From: Artemisia argyi
Lineage: Eukaryota > Streptophyta > Magnoliopsida > Asterales > Asteraceae
Assembly (NCBI GenBank): GCA_030686995.1
Contig: CM060695.1
Coordinates: 100,902,871 to 100,966,870 of the forward strand
Reading direction: 5' to 3'
Length of the DNA stretch: 64,000 nt
The translations under genes and the position numbers were made by a program. This document shows, in pieces, positions 44,885-57,405 of this stretch; position 1 is the first letter of the stretch; the number at the start of each line of letters is the position of its first letter. The notes below the pieces were generated by a model. It was given only the letters and a program-made list of their open reading frames with translations. It did not search any database and had not been told where the DNA came from.

Positions 44885-45434
44885 ATGTTTGTAACACCCC
44901 CAAAATACCGCAGCGGAAGACTGTGTCACTAGGGGTGCTACTTCATAATACAAAGTACAAGTTATAGAAAACGACTTCTAAATGAGACGTTTTGAAAAGT
45001 TACCATTCGATTAATGAATTCAAAGTTACAAACATGAGATTCCAAAGTATGATACATAAATGTATACAAAATGTTTTGAAGGGTAAATGATAAAAGCGTA
45101 AGTCTTCAGAATATGCAGCTTGACTCTAAGTTCCACGCACTAGCTATCGTCTTACTAACCTGAGATAAACATGCTAAAGTGTCAACACAATGGTTGGTGA
45201 GTTCATAGAGTTTGTCTTAAAACAGTTGAAAAGTCTTTAAAGAATATTCCCACAGCAAAGGCATCGTGAATCCACTCAGTTGCAAGTCCCGCCATAAGAG
45301 ACTTGCAACCTGTGTGTTCACAACCCACTGCTAAAGATATAGTATAATAAAGACATGTATAAGTTCATCAAAACAGTTAAGCAATTAGTCGTGAGTCTAC
45401 ACTTCATCTCCGAAGACCTCACGTTTATGATGTA

Positions 45435-46839
45435 TGATGAGGCGAAAAATGATCCGTTTTTAGGGGGTCATTTAAGCCCGAATCCGAATTTATTTGATCA
45501 AATATTGCCCTAAATCGTTCCTTTTGTGATTTTAGGTGTTTGGAGAGTGAATTCTGGAAAAGAGGCTATTTTGGACGTTTTTGGAGCATAAAGTGAAGAA
45601 AACAACAAAGTACCAAATCCAAGCTGGAATTACAAGGTGACGGCGTCAAGGATTTACTCTTGACGGCGTCAGAAAGGATGAATATTTTACCGAAGGTTGT
45701 GAAGGCGTCAGATGAAGAGATGACGGCGTCAAAGTGACCAAGATTAATTTACCGAGGGTGGTGACGGCGTCACATAGGCCGTCACGATTGGATCTAGGGC
45801 GTCCGAGGAAGTATATGGCGGCGAGTTGACGGCGTCAGATTTTACTCTTGACGCCGTCAGGACGATTTTCCTATATATAGTTTTCTAGTTTTTTCATTAA
45901 AGAGAGATAAGTTTTGGTGAAACCCCAAAGACGATTTTGGTGCCTCTTTTACAGGTTTTTCAAGGGTTCCAAACCCTTGAGACCTTGCATTGTAATTGAG
46001 ATAAGTATACTCTTAATTCAATCAATATGTCTATGTGTTGGTTGTCTATCTTTTGTTCTTATCTTAATTCTACTATGCTAGGCTAAATTTCCTTTGTGTT
46101 TGCTTAGATCTAATGAAACCTAGATGTTGATTATGTGTTGATTACTTGTCTATTCTTGTTTTGAATGAATGATATTATATGTTAGGCTTAAGAAAACTGG
46201 CAGATCTCCAAATGGTAACATGCTTGAACGTCTTAAGAAACATGAACCGAGGCGTACTAGGTCTTTATTGGTTGTATTTAATGCATGAGCCACTGTTTAC
46301 AATCCCTATAGTTGTGCTGGGTCATGGTGTAGGAGGAGATAAGAGCTCATAGAGTTGGGGAGTTATGTATGCCACTCCACGAATGGTATTAAGGAATACA
46401 ACCCGTCATTCATACAAGTGTAACAAGTAATTAACATTTAAAAGATATCTAGGGAGTAATGAAGTCTAAGTAAACACAATTTCTCCAACCACTGCTCACA
46501 ACCTTAGTTTAATATTAGTTTAATTTCATTTTCATTAGTTAATTAGTTATAAAGTAGTTTTTGGGTTAGTTGATTAGCAACTAATTCCGCCCACTCCTTC
46601 AAAACCCGAGATTTTACTTGCTTTCATAAAATATAAAAACACAAAAATAATCATCTTCCATCTCTAGAACTATTAATTAGGCTTTCTAATCCTAGCGACA
46701 CTATTCCTAAGCTGAACGATCAATCCCCCGGTACTTGTCACTATACTATACTACAACGATCAGGTACACTGCCTGGTGGGGGTTGTAAGCCTCGCGAGAT
46801 CCCTCGAGAGGTAAAGCAAGGTGCGATTCCCACGCATCA
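45435..46839 (+). repeat. Ath3 5' LTR
   Basis: 1405 bp; palindrome array 45638-45859, TATATATAG near 45872-45880. Confidence 0.95.
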
Positions 46840-46845
46840 AGTTTT

Positions 46846-46864
46846 TGGCGCCGCAGCCCGGGGA
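46846..46864 (+). other. Ath3 primer-binding site
   Basis: TGGCGCCGCAGCCCGGGGA, same as Ath1 and Ath2. Confidence 0.78.
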
Positions 46865-47013
46865 ATAGTTATTGTCTAGGTTAGGATTTCTTTTTATTAG
46901 GTCTACTTGCTAGATTCCTTTCTAGTAAGATTTTTATTTTTATTTTTAGGTCTTCTTGTAGTCTATCTTTTTCTTTGTGCCCTTTGTTTGTGAAACCATT
47001 TTCATTTGTCTCC

Positions 47014-47961
47014 ATGGCGGATGAAATTCCATTTAGATCATTAACTATAGAGGAACAATTAGTTTACTCGGATAGATTTGCCTCCTGTTGTTCCAATGAA
47101 TTTTTAAGTGATCTTACATATATACAAGAGGAGATGGGTGTAAAGTTAGATGGGTTTGATGAATTTCATGCATGTGTGTTTTCTATTAGACGATCATTAT
47201 CAGGATCAATTCCTTTTAGTGAGACCCTTTGGATGAATTTTGAGAAAAGCTTCCTAACCATAACCCATGAGTTCAACGAATTGGTGGATTCGTGTGAGCG
47301 AGATGGCCTAATTTCTAAGAACATAAACTTAGAATCAAACCAAGATTATGAGATGGTTAGTGTTGAACTACCTAGTTGCATGAGCGGGATAGATTTCACC
47401 AAAACATACGACACACATGAGGTTAGAGTTGAGCCACCTAGTTGCATGTCATGGTTAGGTACTACCATAATACAAGATGAACACATAGGTGATATTGATG
47501 TGATGGAAGAGATAGTAGAAAACCCAAGCCCACTAAGTACCCCACAAGTCCTACCATCATTTGAGGCATATACACCGCCCGTGACTTACCCGGAAGAAGT
47601 AGAAGAAACTTTAGGAATTCCTATGGAGGTAGAACCCTTGGACCAGGCACCACTTGAGGATATAGGTTTGAACACTTGTAGTGATAACCTTACTCCTAGT
47701 TCTAGGGAATTTCCTAGTGTTGATGAACCGGAACCTCAACCTTTACACAACTTCCCATCCTTAGATTTATTTCTAGGAGACAAAAGAGGAACCGACCCAC
47801 CCATCAACCAATATTATCCGGGTAGTTTTAGGATGAAGGAAGCCATTCACTCACCCCCTTCACCTCACGTGGCATATTCACACCCTAAGGGTGTGTATCG
47901 CTACTTTCACCCACACTTAATCCTAAGTGTAGGGAGAACCTCCTCTATTTCCATTAAATAA
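47014..47961 (+). CDS. Ath3 orphan protein, 315 residues
   Basis: The frame is open from a TTG at 46975, but ATG 47014 sits in ccATGG, an excellent plant start context, at the same place as gag in Ath1. The first 100 residues are globular-looking with several Phe, Cys and Leu (EEQLVYSDRFASCCSNEFL, FSIRRSLSG). Two repeats of a VEL/VEP-PSCMS motif follow (about residues 112-147), then an acidic, proline-rich half (Glu/Pro/Leu) with no Cys or His pattern. No capsid, knuckle, protease motif, signal peptide or membrane helix. I do not recognise it, and it shows no clear resemblance to the Ath1, Ath2 or Ath5 proteins. The frame is undamaged in an element that moved very recently. Confidence 0.7.
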   Translation: MADEIPFRSLTIEEQLVYSDRFASCCSNEFLSDLTYIQEEMGVKLDGFDEFHACVFSIRRSLSGSIPFSETLWMNFEKSFLTITHEFNELVDSCERDGLISKNINLESNQDYEMVSVELPSCMSGIDFTKTYDTHEVRVEPPSCMSWLGTTIIQDEHIGDIDVMEEIVENPSPLSTPQVLPSFEAYTPPVTYPEEVEETLGIPMEVEPLDQAPLEDIGLNTCSDNLTPSSREFPSVDEPEPQPLHNFPSLDLFLGDKRGTDPPINQYYPGSFRMKEAIHSPPSPHVAYSHPKGVYRYFHPHLILSVGRTSSISIK

Positions 47962-49811
47962 GGGTAGAGTCAGGCTCGTGACTCGAACAAAAACAAGCGC
48001 TTCTTGGGAGGCAACCCATGTTTTGTGTATTTTTATTTGTTTGTTTGTTCGTTTGTTTGATTTTATTTGTTTCCGTATGCATGTTTTATTTTTATTGTTT
48101 GTGGCTCATGTTTCAAAGTAAATTGTGAAAATGCTTTATTTTGTTTTTAACTTCGTCTTAATTGCATATAAAGGTATTTTGCAAAAGATAAGTGTAAGGG
48201 AGATCCAAATTTGTTTATAAGAACGAAATTGAGCATGAACCACAACAATATTAAATGGACATGTGTATTAGTACTTGTTAGAGTCAAATGCTTGTATCGA
48301 GTCGTAATGATGTTTTGCAGGATTTTCCTGGAAGTAGGACAAAGTTTTTCCAGAAATTTTCCGGGAACTTAACATAAAGATTTCTGCAGGTTCATTCTGA
48401 CGGCGTCAGGCAATTGCTCTTGACGGCGTCAGGAGTCAAAAATCTGGAAATTTTACCGATTTTGTTTTTCTAACGGAGTCTTATAAGTTTTTGTGAATTA
48501 TTAAGTTTTATAATCTCCAGGAAATCTGCAAACTTCATTCCACAAGCATTATATCTTACTTTGTTTTCTAGGATTTAGTAACTTATATAGGATGCCGCCG
48601 ATTTTACGCGAGGTTGCCTTGTCTACTTTTGTCAGGATTTACAGGTTATTTGAGACAAGAAGATGATTTATATTCTGGAAGGGAAGCTTTGATTGTTCGT
48701 TTTCTTGGAGGAAGATTTAACCTGGCCAACCTTAAATCCATACCGAGCGAATCAGGGGAGTATTTGATTTCATTCTCTTTACTTTTTAACTTTTACATTC
48801 TTTACTTGAACATTGGGGACAATGTTCATCTTAAGTGTAAGGGGAGGGTAAAAAGATGATACCTTACATATGCACTTTCGCTTGAGTTTGTTTTGTTTGA
48901 TAGTAGATGAGTAATAAAACTATGAGAAATACTTGTTAGTGCAATTTTAGCGCCAAATTTAAAATTTTTTACAACATTTAGGAGTGAAACTTTAGCCATA
49001 GCAAGCGTCTCATGGATAGGAGGTTGTATGACTAGCACATAACCGTATATTCAGAAAAATTTTCCACCCAAAAATGTGAGGTTCGCCTTTAGTTTTGATA
49101 GGAAAAGCATTTATTATTGGTGCTTATGAGTGTACCGGTAGCATTTAGATTCTAGAACTTGCGTTAGTGATGCATCCCGAGACCGCTAGTGAGACTACAT
49201 TCGTGTAGTAGGATTTACTACATGATAAGAGGCATTAGGATCACCCTTGTGTTAAACCCGTATTACGATTACTTGACCATTTAAGTCATATTACTTGGCT
49301 AGTTAAGTCAACTAATTTTTCCCACACCCTTAGCGTTGTACTCATTTTTAGTACACGATACCCCTAGTACACCCCTCCGAGCCTATCTTTTCGTTTCTAA
49401 CTTTAAGCATTTTACTTAAAGGAAGAATTTGTTACACCCCACTTAAATGTACACCCAAATCGCCTTAGCCTTCCGTGTATGCGCTCATTTTTAGTGCATT
49501 ATTGTTATTTGTTAAACCCTAAGTTAACTTTCTAATTGATTACATGGTTGCTAAGTCGAGTCATATCCTTGTACATATTGTTTTGGGACGATTGGGACTC
49601 ATGGGTAAGTACTTATTTTATGGAGTAATGGGGAAGAACAACACTTATTACCCCCATATGTACGTTAATCTTAAAAGTGCTCCAAGTGTTTTGATTTTCT
49701 TAATTCGAGTCATTAGAATAGTTTAATGTAAAGTATGTAAAGATTCAAGTGTAAGGGGAATGCTCAAACCCCTATGATGTATTATTTTGGATGGTAGGGT
49801 AAGAGTGTATG

Positions 49812-49854
<43 letters not shown>

Positions 49855-50465
49855 GAAAAAATCAAGAAAAAGAAAAAAAAAAAAAAAAAATAGAAAAGAA
49901 AGAGAGAAAAAACATACGGACTACCATCCCGTTTTCATTCTATGTTCATTTTATGTTTTTAGTTATTTTTCATTTATTAGCTTAAGTTGAGTCTAGTCTT
50001 GGCTTAGCAACGCCATCTTGTACATGTAATTAACTAAGATTGTTAACTCGCCACCAGTGAAATCCCCTTTATCCAACAAAACCGTGTAATTCATATCCCT
50101 ACACCTAACGTTATAACCCTTTAAAAAGACCTCTTTGATAGTTTATCCTAGGTGCTTACGCCATGTGGTGGAGGTTTGATCCTTTCCCAAGCCTATGGTA
50201 ATCTATTTTGCTATGACAGGTAGTGAGAGATATCTTCCATTTCCATAATGTTATATTACTTTATTACACCCGAGAGATGTGAGTATCTAAACACTATTTG
50301 TGAGGTGCTTGTGTATGACCTCCGTGCTTGTCTATTGGTCTTTAGTGGAACGATTATTTGTTGTAATTACTTTTATATTAGTGTTAAATGACCCCTAACT
50401 TGTCTTTTGAGTAGAATAAAAGCTCATTTGCTTGAGGACAAGCAAATCTCAAGTGTAAGGGTATA
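47962..50465 (+). other. Ath3 3' non-coding chassis
   Basis: Shared with Ath1/2/5: conserved block 47995-48028, palindromes 48398-48408 and 48421-48431, AGTGTAAGGG repeats, A run 49812-49852, final AGTGTAAGGGTATA before the LTR. Confidence 0.85.
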
Positions 50466-51870
50466 TGATGAGGCGAAAAATGATCCGTTTTTAGGGGGTC
50501 ATTTAAGCCCGAATCCGAATTTATTTGATCAAATATTGCCCTAAATCGTTCCTTTTGTGATTTTAGGTGTTTGGAGAGTGAATTCTGGAAAAGAGGCTAT
50601 TTTGGACGTTTTTGGAGCATAAAGTGAAGAAAACAACAAAGTACCAAATCCAAGCTGGAATTACAAGGTGACGGCGTCAAGGATTTACTCTTGACGGCGT
50701 CAGAAAGGATGAATATTTTACCGAAGGTTGTGAAGGCGTCAGATGAAGAGATGACGGCGTCAAAGTGACCAAGATTAATTTACCGAGGGTGGTGACGGCG
50801 TCACATAGGCCGTCACGATTGGATCTAGGGCGTCCGAGGAAGTATATGGCGGCGAGTTGACGGCGTCAGATTTTACTCTTGACGCCGTCAGGACGATTTT
50901 CCTATATATAGTTTTCTAGTTTTTTCATTAAAGAGAGAGAAGTTTTGGTGAAACCCTAAAGACGATTTTGGTGCCTCTTTTACAGGTTTTTCAAGGGTTC
51001 CAAACCCTTGAGACCTTGCATTGTAATTGAGATAAGTATACTCTTAATTCAATCAATATGTCTATGTGTTGGTTGTCTATCTTTTGTTCTTATCTTAATT
51101 CTACTATGCTAGGCTAAATTTCCTTTGTGTTTGCTTAGATCTAATGAAACCTAGATGTTGATTATGTGTTGATTACTTGTCTATTCTTGTTTTGAATGAA
51201 TGATATTATATGTTAGGCTTAAGAAAACTGGCAGATCTCCAAATGGTAACATGCTTGAACGTCTTAAGAAACATGAACCGAGGCGTACTAGGTCTTTATT
51301 GGTTGTATTTAATGCATGAGCCACTGTTTACAATCCCTATAGTTGTGCTGGGTCATGGTGTAGGAGGAGATAAGAGCTCATAGAGTTGGGGAGTTATGTA
51401 TGCCACTCCACGAATGGTATTAAGGAATACAACCCGTCATTCATACAAGTGTAACAAGTAATTAACATGTAAAAGATATCTAGGGAGTAATGAAGTCTAA
51501 GTAAACACAATTTCTCCAACCACTGCTCACAACCTTAGTTTAATATTAGTTTAATTTCATTTTCATTAGTTAATTAGTTATAAAGTAGTTTTTGGGTTAG
51601 TTGATTAGCAACTAATTTCGCCCACTCCTTCAAAACCCGAGATTTTACTTGCTTTCATAAAATATAAAAACACAAAAATAATCATCTTCCATCTCTAGAA
51701 CTATTAATTAGGCTTTCTAATCCTAGCGACACTATTCCTAAGCTGAACGATCAATCCCCCGGTACTTGTCACTATACTATACTACAACGATCAGGTACAC
51801 TGCCTGGTGGGGGTTGTAAGCCTCGCGAGATCCCTCGAGAGGTAAAGCAAGGTGCGATTCCCACGCATCA
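50466..51870 (+). repeat. Ath3 3' LTR
   Basis: 1405 bp; palindrome array 50669-50890; ends CACGCATCA. Confidence 0.95.
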
Positions 51871-51916
51871 ATGTATCCAACAGTCGCAAATGTTAGGATG
51901 TATCAAAGCCTCAATG

Positions 51917-51998
51917 GTCATCCAACAACTTAATTTGGAGCCACCGGAAGTCTCAATAGTCATCCAACAACTTAATTTGGAGCCACTGGAAGTCTCAC
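51917..51998. repeat. 41-bp tandem duplication in SoloB
   Basis: Two near-identical units starting GTCATCCAACAACTTAATTT. Confidence 0.85.
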
Positions 51999-52011
51999 AA
52001 TTAAGTATAAC

Positions 52012-52103
52012 GCAATCATGTATATATGAAATCAAGTATAATGCGATCAAGTATAAGACAATCAAGTATAAAACAATCAAGTATAAAACAATCAAGTATA
52101 AAT
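52012..52103. repeat. 15-bp minisatellite in SoloB
   Basis: About six units of ATCAAGTATAAAACA with small changes. It makes the Ile/Tyr/Lys-repeat frames on both strands, which are not genes. Confidence 0.9.
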
Positions 52104-54684
52104 GTTTTGAGTATTTGTACAAGTAAGCAAGTAGTTGTGCATGTATCTCCCCCAAAGAGTTAAAACAAGTATGAAAAAGTAGGGGCTATGACTCACCTTA
52201 AGCTTATGTAATGAGAAATGAAAGTGGTAGTCGAATCGCGAAAGTCTCTAAGAGCAGCCTATAATAGAATGTTGCGACTTAGGTTTGGAGTAACGTCTAA
52301 GAATACGAAGAATTGCCTATATATGTCTTGCATAATGTTCATGATGTAGTACTTAGTATATAGTGTAAGTCTTTGAATATAAATGGTTTATGAAACATGT
52401 ATAGGTTGTATATCTCTTACTACCGTTCGGGCCGACTTCAGAAGTCATGGAGTAAACGTTCGAGGAGCAAGGACACTTTAATTCGTAAATCCACAACTCA
52501 TCTCGACGGCTTACTTAATGAACTCCTCACATGAGGCTCCCTATTATTGTAGTATTTGATAACACATATATAAGTTTTGATCTTTAAAAGTTATATGGTC
52601 TTTAGCCGTGGCTTTGCCATGACCTTGGTCATTGTTACCATGGTCTTGAGACTCAACCTTGGCTTTATCCATGGTTGTGGTCTTGGCTTTAGGTCATTAG
52701 ACCTCTTGGTCTCATCTAATTATAATCATTATATAGTAACTTTGGTCTAAAAATGGGCTGTTAAGAATTTGAAGAAAAATATCACTCGGAAAGCGTTTTC
52801 AGGGCTCGAGCTTCTTTGTCCCTGAACGAAAACGGCGTTCTGGACAACTTTTGTGTTTTAACTTTTTGATGAATCAGACCATAAGGGCCACTTTAAAAGA
52901 GGTCAGAATGCAAACAGTAGGGTATTGGCAGTTTCGGCGTTTTGGTTTCGCTAACTTCTTATGGCCATAACTTTTGACTCGTGTACTCGTTTTAGGTGAT
53001 TCAAATTGCTATGTTTTCCTTTCAAAACCCTCTTTAACAGTATGTAAGTGTTTCATATCATAGTTATACTATTTTGGTCGTGGTTCTCCAAGAAAGTTAC
53101 TAGTTTACTTGTTTAAATAACATAAGTTAACATATATATACCATAACTTGTTTTACTAGTTTTTATACATCATGAACATAATACAAAGATCATATATAGC
53201 ATGAAAGAAACATAATAAGCATGAAAATGATATTGAGCAAGAAAGTGTAATAGGGTTTCTTACAACTTTTGGCTTTCTAAAGAAAGGAAGTCAAGTATGA
53301 AACTAGGACACTAAACCTATGCTTGCAAACCCTTCACCACAACTCTTGAAACCCTTGCTAGCCTTGATATAGACCTTATGAAAACCATTTAACTTCAGCC
53401 CTAGTAACCTTGTGTAGCTCCTAATTCATCCATGGAATCACCAAACAAACTTAAGAACTAGGTAGAAAATACTAAAACCTTAAATTTTGTAGTGTAACTT
53501 GTAGTTTGAAGGTCAAAGGATCATGGTTTTGTGATCTAAGTGTGGCGTTTGGAATGAAGAGAAAGGAATGGATTAAGCTTGTATTTATAGCATGAAGAGG
53601 AGGTTAGGAAGGTGCCTAGGAAGGTGCCTAAACTTGGTGACCAAGTTTAGGATTAGGAAACTTAGCATGGAAGTTTAGACACTTGTTTTCATCCTAGAGC
53701 TTAAGGCATGAGATCAAGACACATATTAGGTGAATCCCCCCCCCCCCTCTAAGTCGGACAAGGCTGATCTAGGGTGACTAGATGAGTAGTCATGGTCTTA
53801 TCTAAGTTACGGAGTGAGTTTTGGTCCCGATAATTGCTAACGGTAAGTCGTTAAGTCCCGAAACTTAAAATCGGGTATCTTAAAAATATGAAACTTATAA
53901 ATATGTTAAAACTTATTAATATACTCCATAATAAAATATAAAATGAGTGGTAGGTTCTATTGGGGTGCTCAAACCCTACTAAAACTGAAAACACGGGTCT
54001 AAAACGCGTAATACGTAAAACGTACGAAAGTCGCGTAAAATTGAGAAAAGAAAAATGTAACTTTTCTAATAGGATACTAATGACTTAAAATGACTTATAA
54101 TGTCTAGGTTGGGCTCAGTCTAGTGTCGGTTGGTATTTAATGTCTTTAAACTTAAAATTGTAAGCCTAAAAATCAAGGAATGATTTATAAAATCAAGGAA
54201 TGATTTTTGGTCAAAGGAGGAGGGAAAATATGTTGACTTACTCCAAAAATGTGAAAACTCAAATTGTCTTAGAAACACGGTGCAGGTATAGGCTAAGGTT
54301 ACGGCTGAGTAAAAACGCTTAAAAGTGAAAATTCCAGTTTTTCACGGCCGAGGTTTACTTGGTCATATTTTTCTTAGTCATGATTAATTCTCAAATAAAT
54401 CATGAGAGTACTAAACATTTTTCTGATGCGGGGTCACTTAACGCGGTCGAGTTTCGTTGTGCGTAGAATTTTTGAATGACGTTTTACTCTAAAACGTGTA
54501 ATTCCTTAATAACTTTTACGAAAATGATCTGATGAGTGTCAAACTTTTAATTTGCTATGGAAATGATTTATCACTCGAGGCCAAGAAGCAAAAATCAAAT
54601 TTCGGGAAAAATGAATAGTAAAAGTGAATAGTGAAATTTTTCGAGAATAGTAATTAATCTGAAAATGTGAATTGTTACAATGTT

Positions 54685-55819
54685 TAAGGGGAGTAAGCAA
54701 GTTTATGAAAAGTCATTTGTGTCACATCATTTTTACCTATTAGTATATGGTATAATTTATCAGTAAGCATATGTCATTTCCAACCAATCAGCCCTATGAA
54801 ATCTTTCCTATTATAACGTCAACTGTCAGAAAAATCAATACATTTTACACTAAGTGTATTAATCATTTGTATTGAAAAAAATATTAAAGCATCAAATTTG
54901 ATGTCGTCCGGAATAAGTACAAAAGGAAAGCGAGCAAAATAAAATAATCGGTAAAGGGCTGTTTGCACACAGTTACTCTAAGGGGCTGTTTGGACATATT
55001 CCGTATAGGGTTACTCGGACAGATCCGGTCTAAGAGGCTTTTTGGACACCCGTAAATTAATTTGGAGGTAGATGAACTCATAACTTTAATAATATGTACA
55101 TGCTCCATTTATACCTTTTGTATGCTATTGTGAGCCTAATCTGTTGTTCCAATGGTAAACACTACTATAGCATGTGCCTTTGTGCAGGATTCCCCAAGCC
55201 GAAGCTGCTTCACCTGACATGATAGACAACACTCCTTCAAGTCAAATTACATAATCTGTCACTATACTCCGAGGTTAGATTTTCCCTATAGTAATTTCAT
55301 CACCGCAAAAAACTTGACAGAAATGGAGAAAACAAAGATTCACTCATTATATTCAAACCCAAAAAAGCCTACTGCATGTTAAAATTCATAAAATACCTTC
55401 ATGGTGGACTTGGGAATCTAGCTTCTTTAAGAAATAATATATTCTCAGTAGTAAAATGAAAAGTGTGAGTTTGGTATCCTTACAATCCTCAGAGAATGAA
55501 GATAAAGAATAAGAACAATGAACCACTACCTAGATTTACCCATAACCCTTGCACCCTTTTCTTTCAATCTTTTACCCAACTTTTTTTCACCTTGATTTAC
55601 CCTTTATAATACCTTAAAATCACAGCCCTTAAACAATTTATTAAACCCTTATATAAACGTTGCAAGAACTTCTAATATAACCCAAGATGTGATAAGATTT
55701 ATGTATTGTTTGAGTGTAATAAACCAAGAACAAGACTTGGCCTTCAAGATCTTTAATCAATGATGAATAATTTAGTGAAAATTTAGATGAAATTGGTGAT
55801 TGATATCTGTTTTGGGTCG
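54685..55819. other. Right flank, non-retroelement DNA
   Basis: AT-rich locus DNA between SoloB and Ath4. Around 54955-55050 the phrase GGCTGTTTGGACA recurs about three times. Apart from one possible exon (next entry) no gene is seen. Confidence 0.5.
55188..55254 (+). other. Possible terminal exon of a resident gene
   Basis: An acceptor-like CCTTTGTGCAG (to 55187) is followed by 21 codons (IPQAEAASPDMIDNTPSSQI plus Thr) and TAA at 55252-55254. The composition looks protein-like, but the stretch is short and no upstream exon is identified, so chance is quite possible. Confidence 0.25.
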
Positions 55820-55824
55820 TTCAT

Positions 55825-57405
55825 TGATGCGTGGAATTGCGCCCTCGCAAAAGGTTTTACCTCTCAAGGGATCTTGAGAAGCTTGCAATCCCCACCAGGC
55901 AGTGTACCTGTTCGTTGTAGTATAGTATAGTGACAACTACCGGGGGATTGATCGTTCAATTCTAGGAATAGTGTTCGCTAGGGTTTAAATTCTACTAAAC
56001 TAGGTCTAGGAGTGAAGGATGATTCTTTCTGTATTTTTATATTTTAAGGAAAGCAAGTAAAAATCTCGGGTTTGGAAGGAGTGGGCGGAATTAGTTGCTA
56101 GTCAACTAACCCAATTAACTAAAGATGCAATCAAAATAAAATAAAATAAACTTAAACTAATTTTGGTGTAAACAATAATGAGGGAAAGTGTGTTTACTTA
56201 GATTTCATTACTCCCTAGATATCTTTTATCGGTTTATTAGCTTGTTACAATTGCATGGATGACGGGTTATATTCCTTAATACTAGTCGTAGGGCCGTGTA
56301 CGATCTTCCCTAACTCTATAGGCTTCTATCTCAATCCTATGTCGAGCCGACTAAAAGCTCCTAACATGGTATCCCTGGAGTTACCTATGCATTAAATATA
56401 ACCAAATAATCGTAGTACACATCCGATAATGTTTCTTAAGACGTTCAAGCAAGTTACCAAATGGAAGTCTGCCAGTTTTCTTAAGCCTAACATCGAATTC
56501 ATTCATCCACAACAATTATTAGCAAACTATCAACCAATAATTAACATCTAGGTTTCATTACATCTAAGCACACACGAAGGAAACCTAGCCTAGCATGTTA
56601 AAGAGAAGAAAAGCGTAAGATATAATCAAACAACACATAGACATATTGAATGATTTGGTAAAGTACTTATCTTCAATTGAACACGGAAGAAACAAAGGGT
56701 TGAAACCCTTAAAATAGCTGGAAAATTCGTCTAGGGTTTTATTCCCTCAAAGTTTCACACAATGAATGAAAACTAGAAAACTATATATAGATTTTGTAAT
56801 CTGACGACGTCAAGAGCAAGGTGTGACGCCGTCAACTCGCCGCCAAATTGAACTCGTATTGCCTAGATCCACTTCTGACGCCATCACTCTATATGGGTTC
56901 TGGGCCGTCACTCTTTGTAATAACTCTTGATGGCCTTTGAAATTTTGTACGTGACGCCGTCAAATCCCCTTCACAAAACATTCTGGCGCGTCATGTGTAT
57001 TTGATTTATCCACCCCTTTGTCAACTCATGAAGCCATCACCTTGTGACGCCGTCAAGTGCAATTTCCAGCATGCTTTTGAGACTTTGTACGTGACGCCGT
57101 CAGATCCCCTTCACAAAACATTCTGGCGCGTCATGTGTATTTGATTTATCCACCCCTTTGTCAACTCATGACCCCGTCACTAACACCTTGTGACGCCATC
57201 AAGTGCAATTTCCAACATCCTTTTGAGACTTTGTCGTTTTCTTCACTTTTTCGCTCCAAAGACGTCCAAAATGCTTCCTTTTGTAAAATTCCTCTCAAAA
57301 GTACCTAAAATGACAAAAGGAACGATTTAGGGCAATATTTGATCATATAATCTCGACTTTGGCCTTAAATGACCCCCCAAAAGCGGTACACTTTTCGCTT
57401 TATCA
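55825..57405 (-). repeat. Ath4 3' LTR
   Basis: 1581 bp, longer than its relatives because of a 140-bp tandem duplication at about 56946-57236 (both units start TGTACGTGACGCCGTCA). The duplication adds extra TGACGCCGTCA palindromes. Array 56802-57201. Confidence 0.88.
56946..57236. repeat. 140-bp tandem duplication in Ath4 LTR
   Basis: Period 140; the second unit carries a short insertion (CACTAACACCTTG region). Each unit includes two palindromes and a GGCGCGTCA variant. Confidence 0.85.

Larger units (their letters stand above)
45435..51870 (+). mobile_element. Ath3: youngest Athila-like element, with an orphan frame
   Basis: Duplication ATGTA at 45430-45434 and 51871-51875. Both LTRs are 1405 bp (45435-46839, 50466-51870) and I find only four differences between them, by far the most similar pair here. 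Primer site 46846-46864, one open frame, shared 3' chassis, no gag, no pol. 6436 bp. Confidence 0.94.
44890..54679. mobile_element. SoloB: solo LTR related to SoloA, inverted, split by Ath3
   Basis: Starts TGTAACACCCCCAAAATA, ends GTTACA, with duplication ATGTT at 44885-44889 and 54680-54684. Without Ath3 it is about 3.35 kb. Its left end matches the right end of SoloA read on the other strand. No internal primer site or genes. The distal part holds a C10 run (53738-53747) and two minisatellites. Confidence 0.75.

Noticed and set aside
51868..52155. Open frames on both strands with LIVLYLIVLYL and IKYKTIKYK repeats
   Set aside because: Products of the 15-bp minisatellite in SoloB.
54955..55060. 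GGCTGTTTGGACA repeats as a MITE
   Set aside because: About three loose repeats without terminal inverted repeats or a target duplication.
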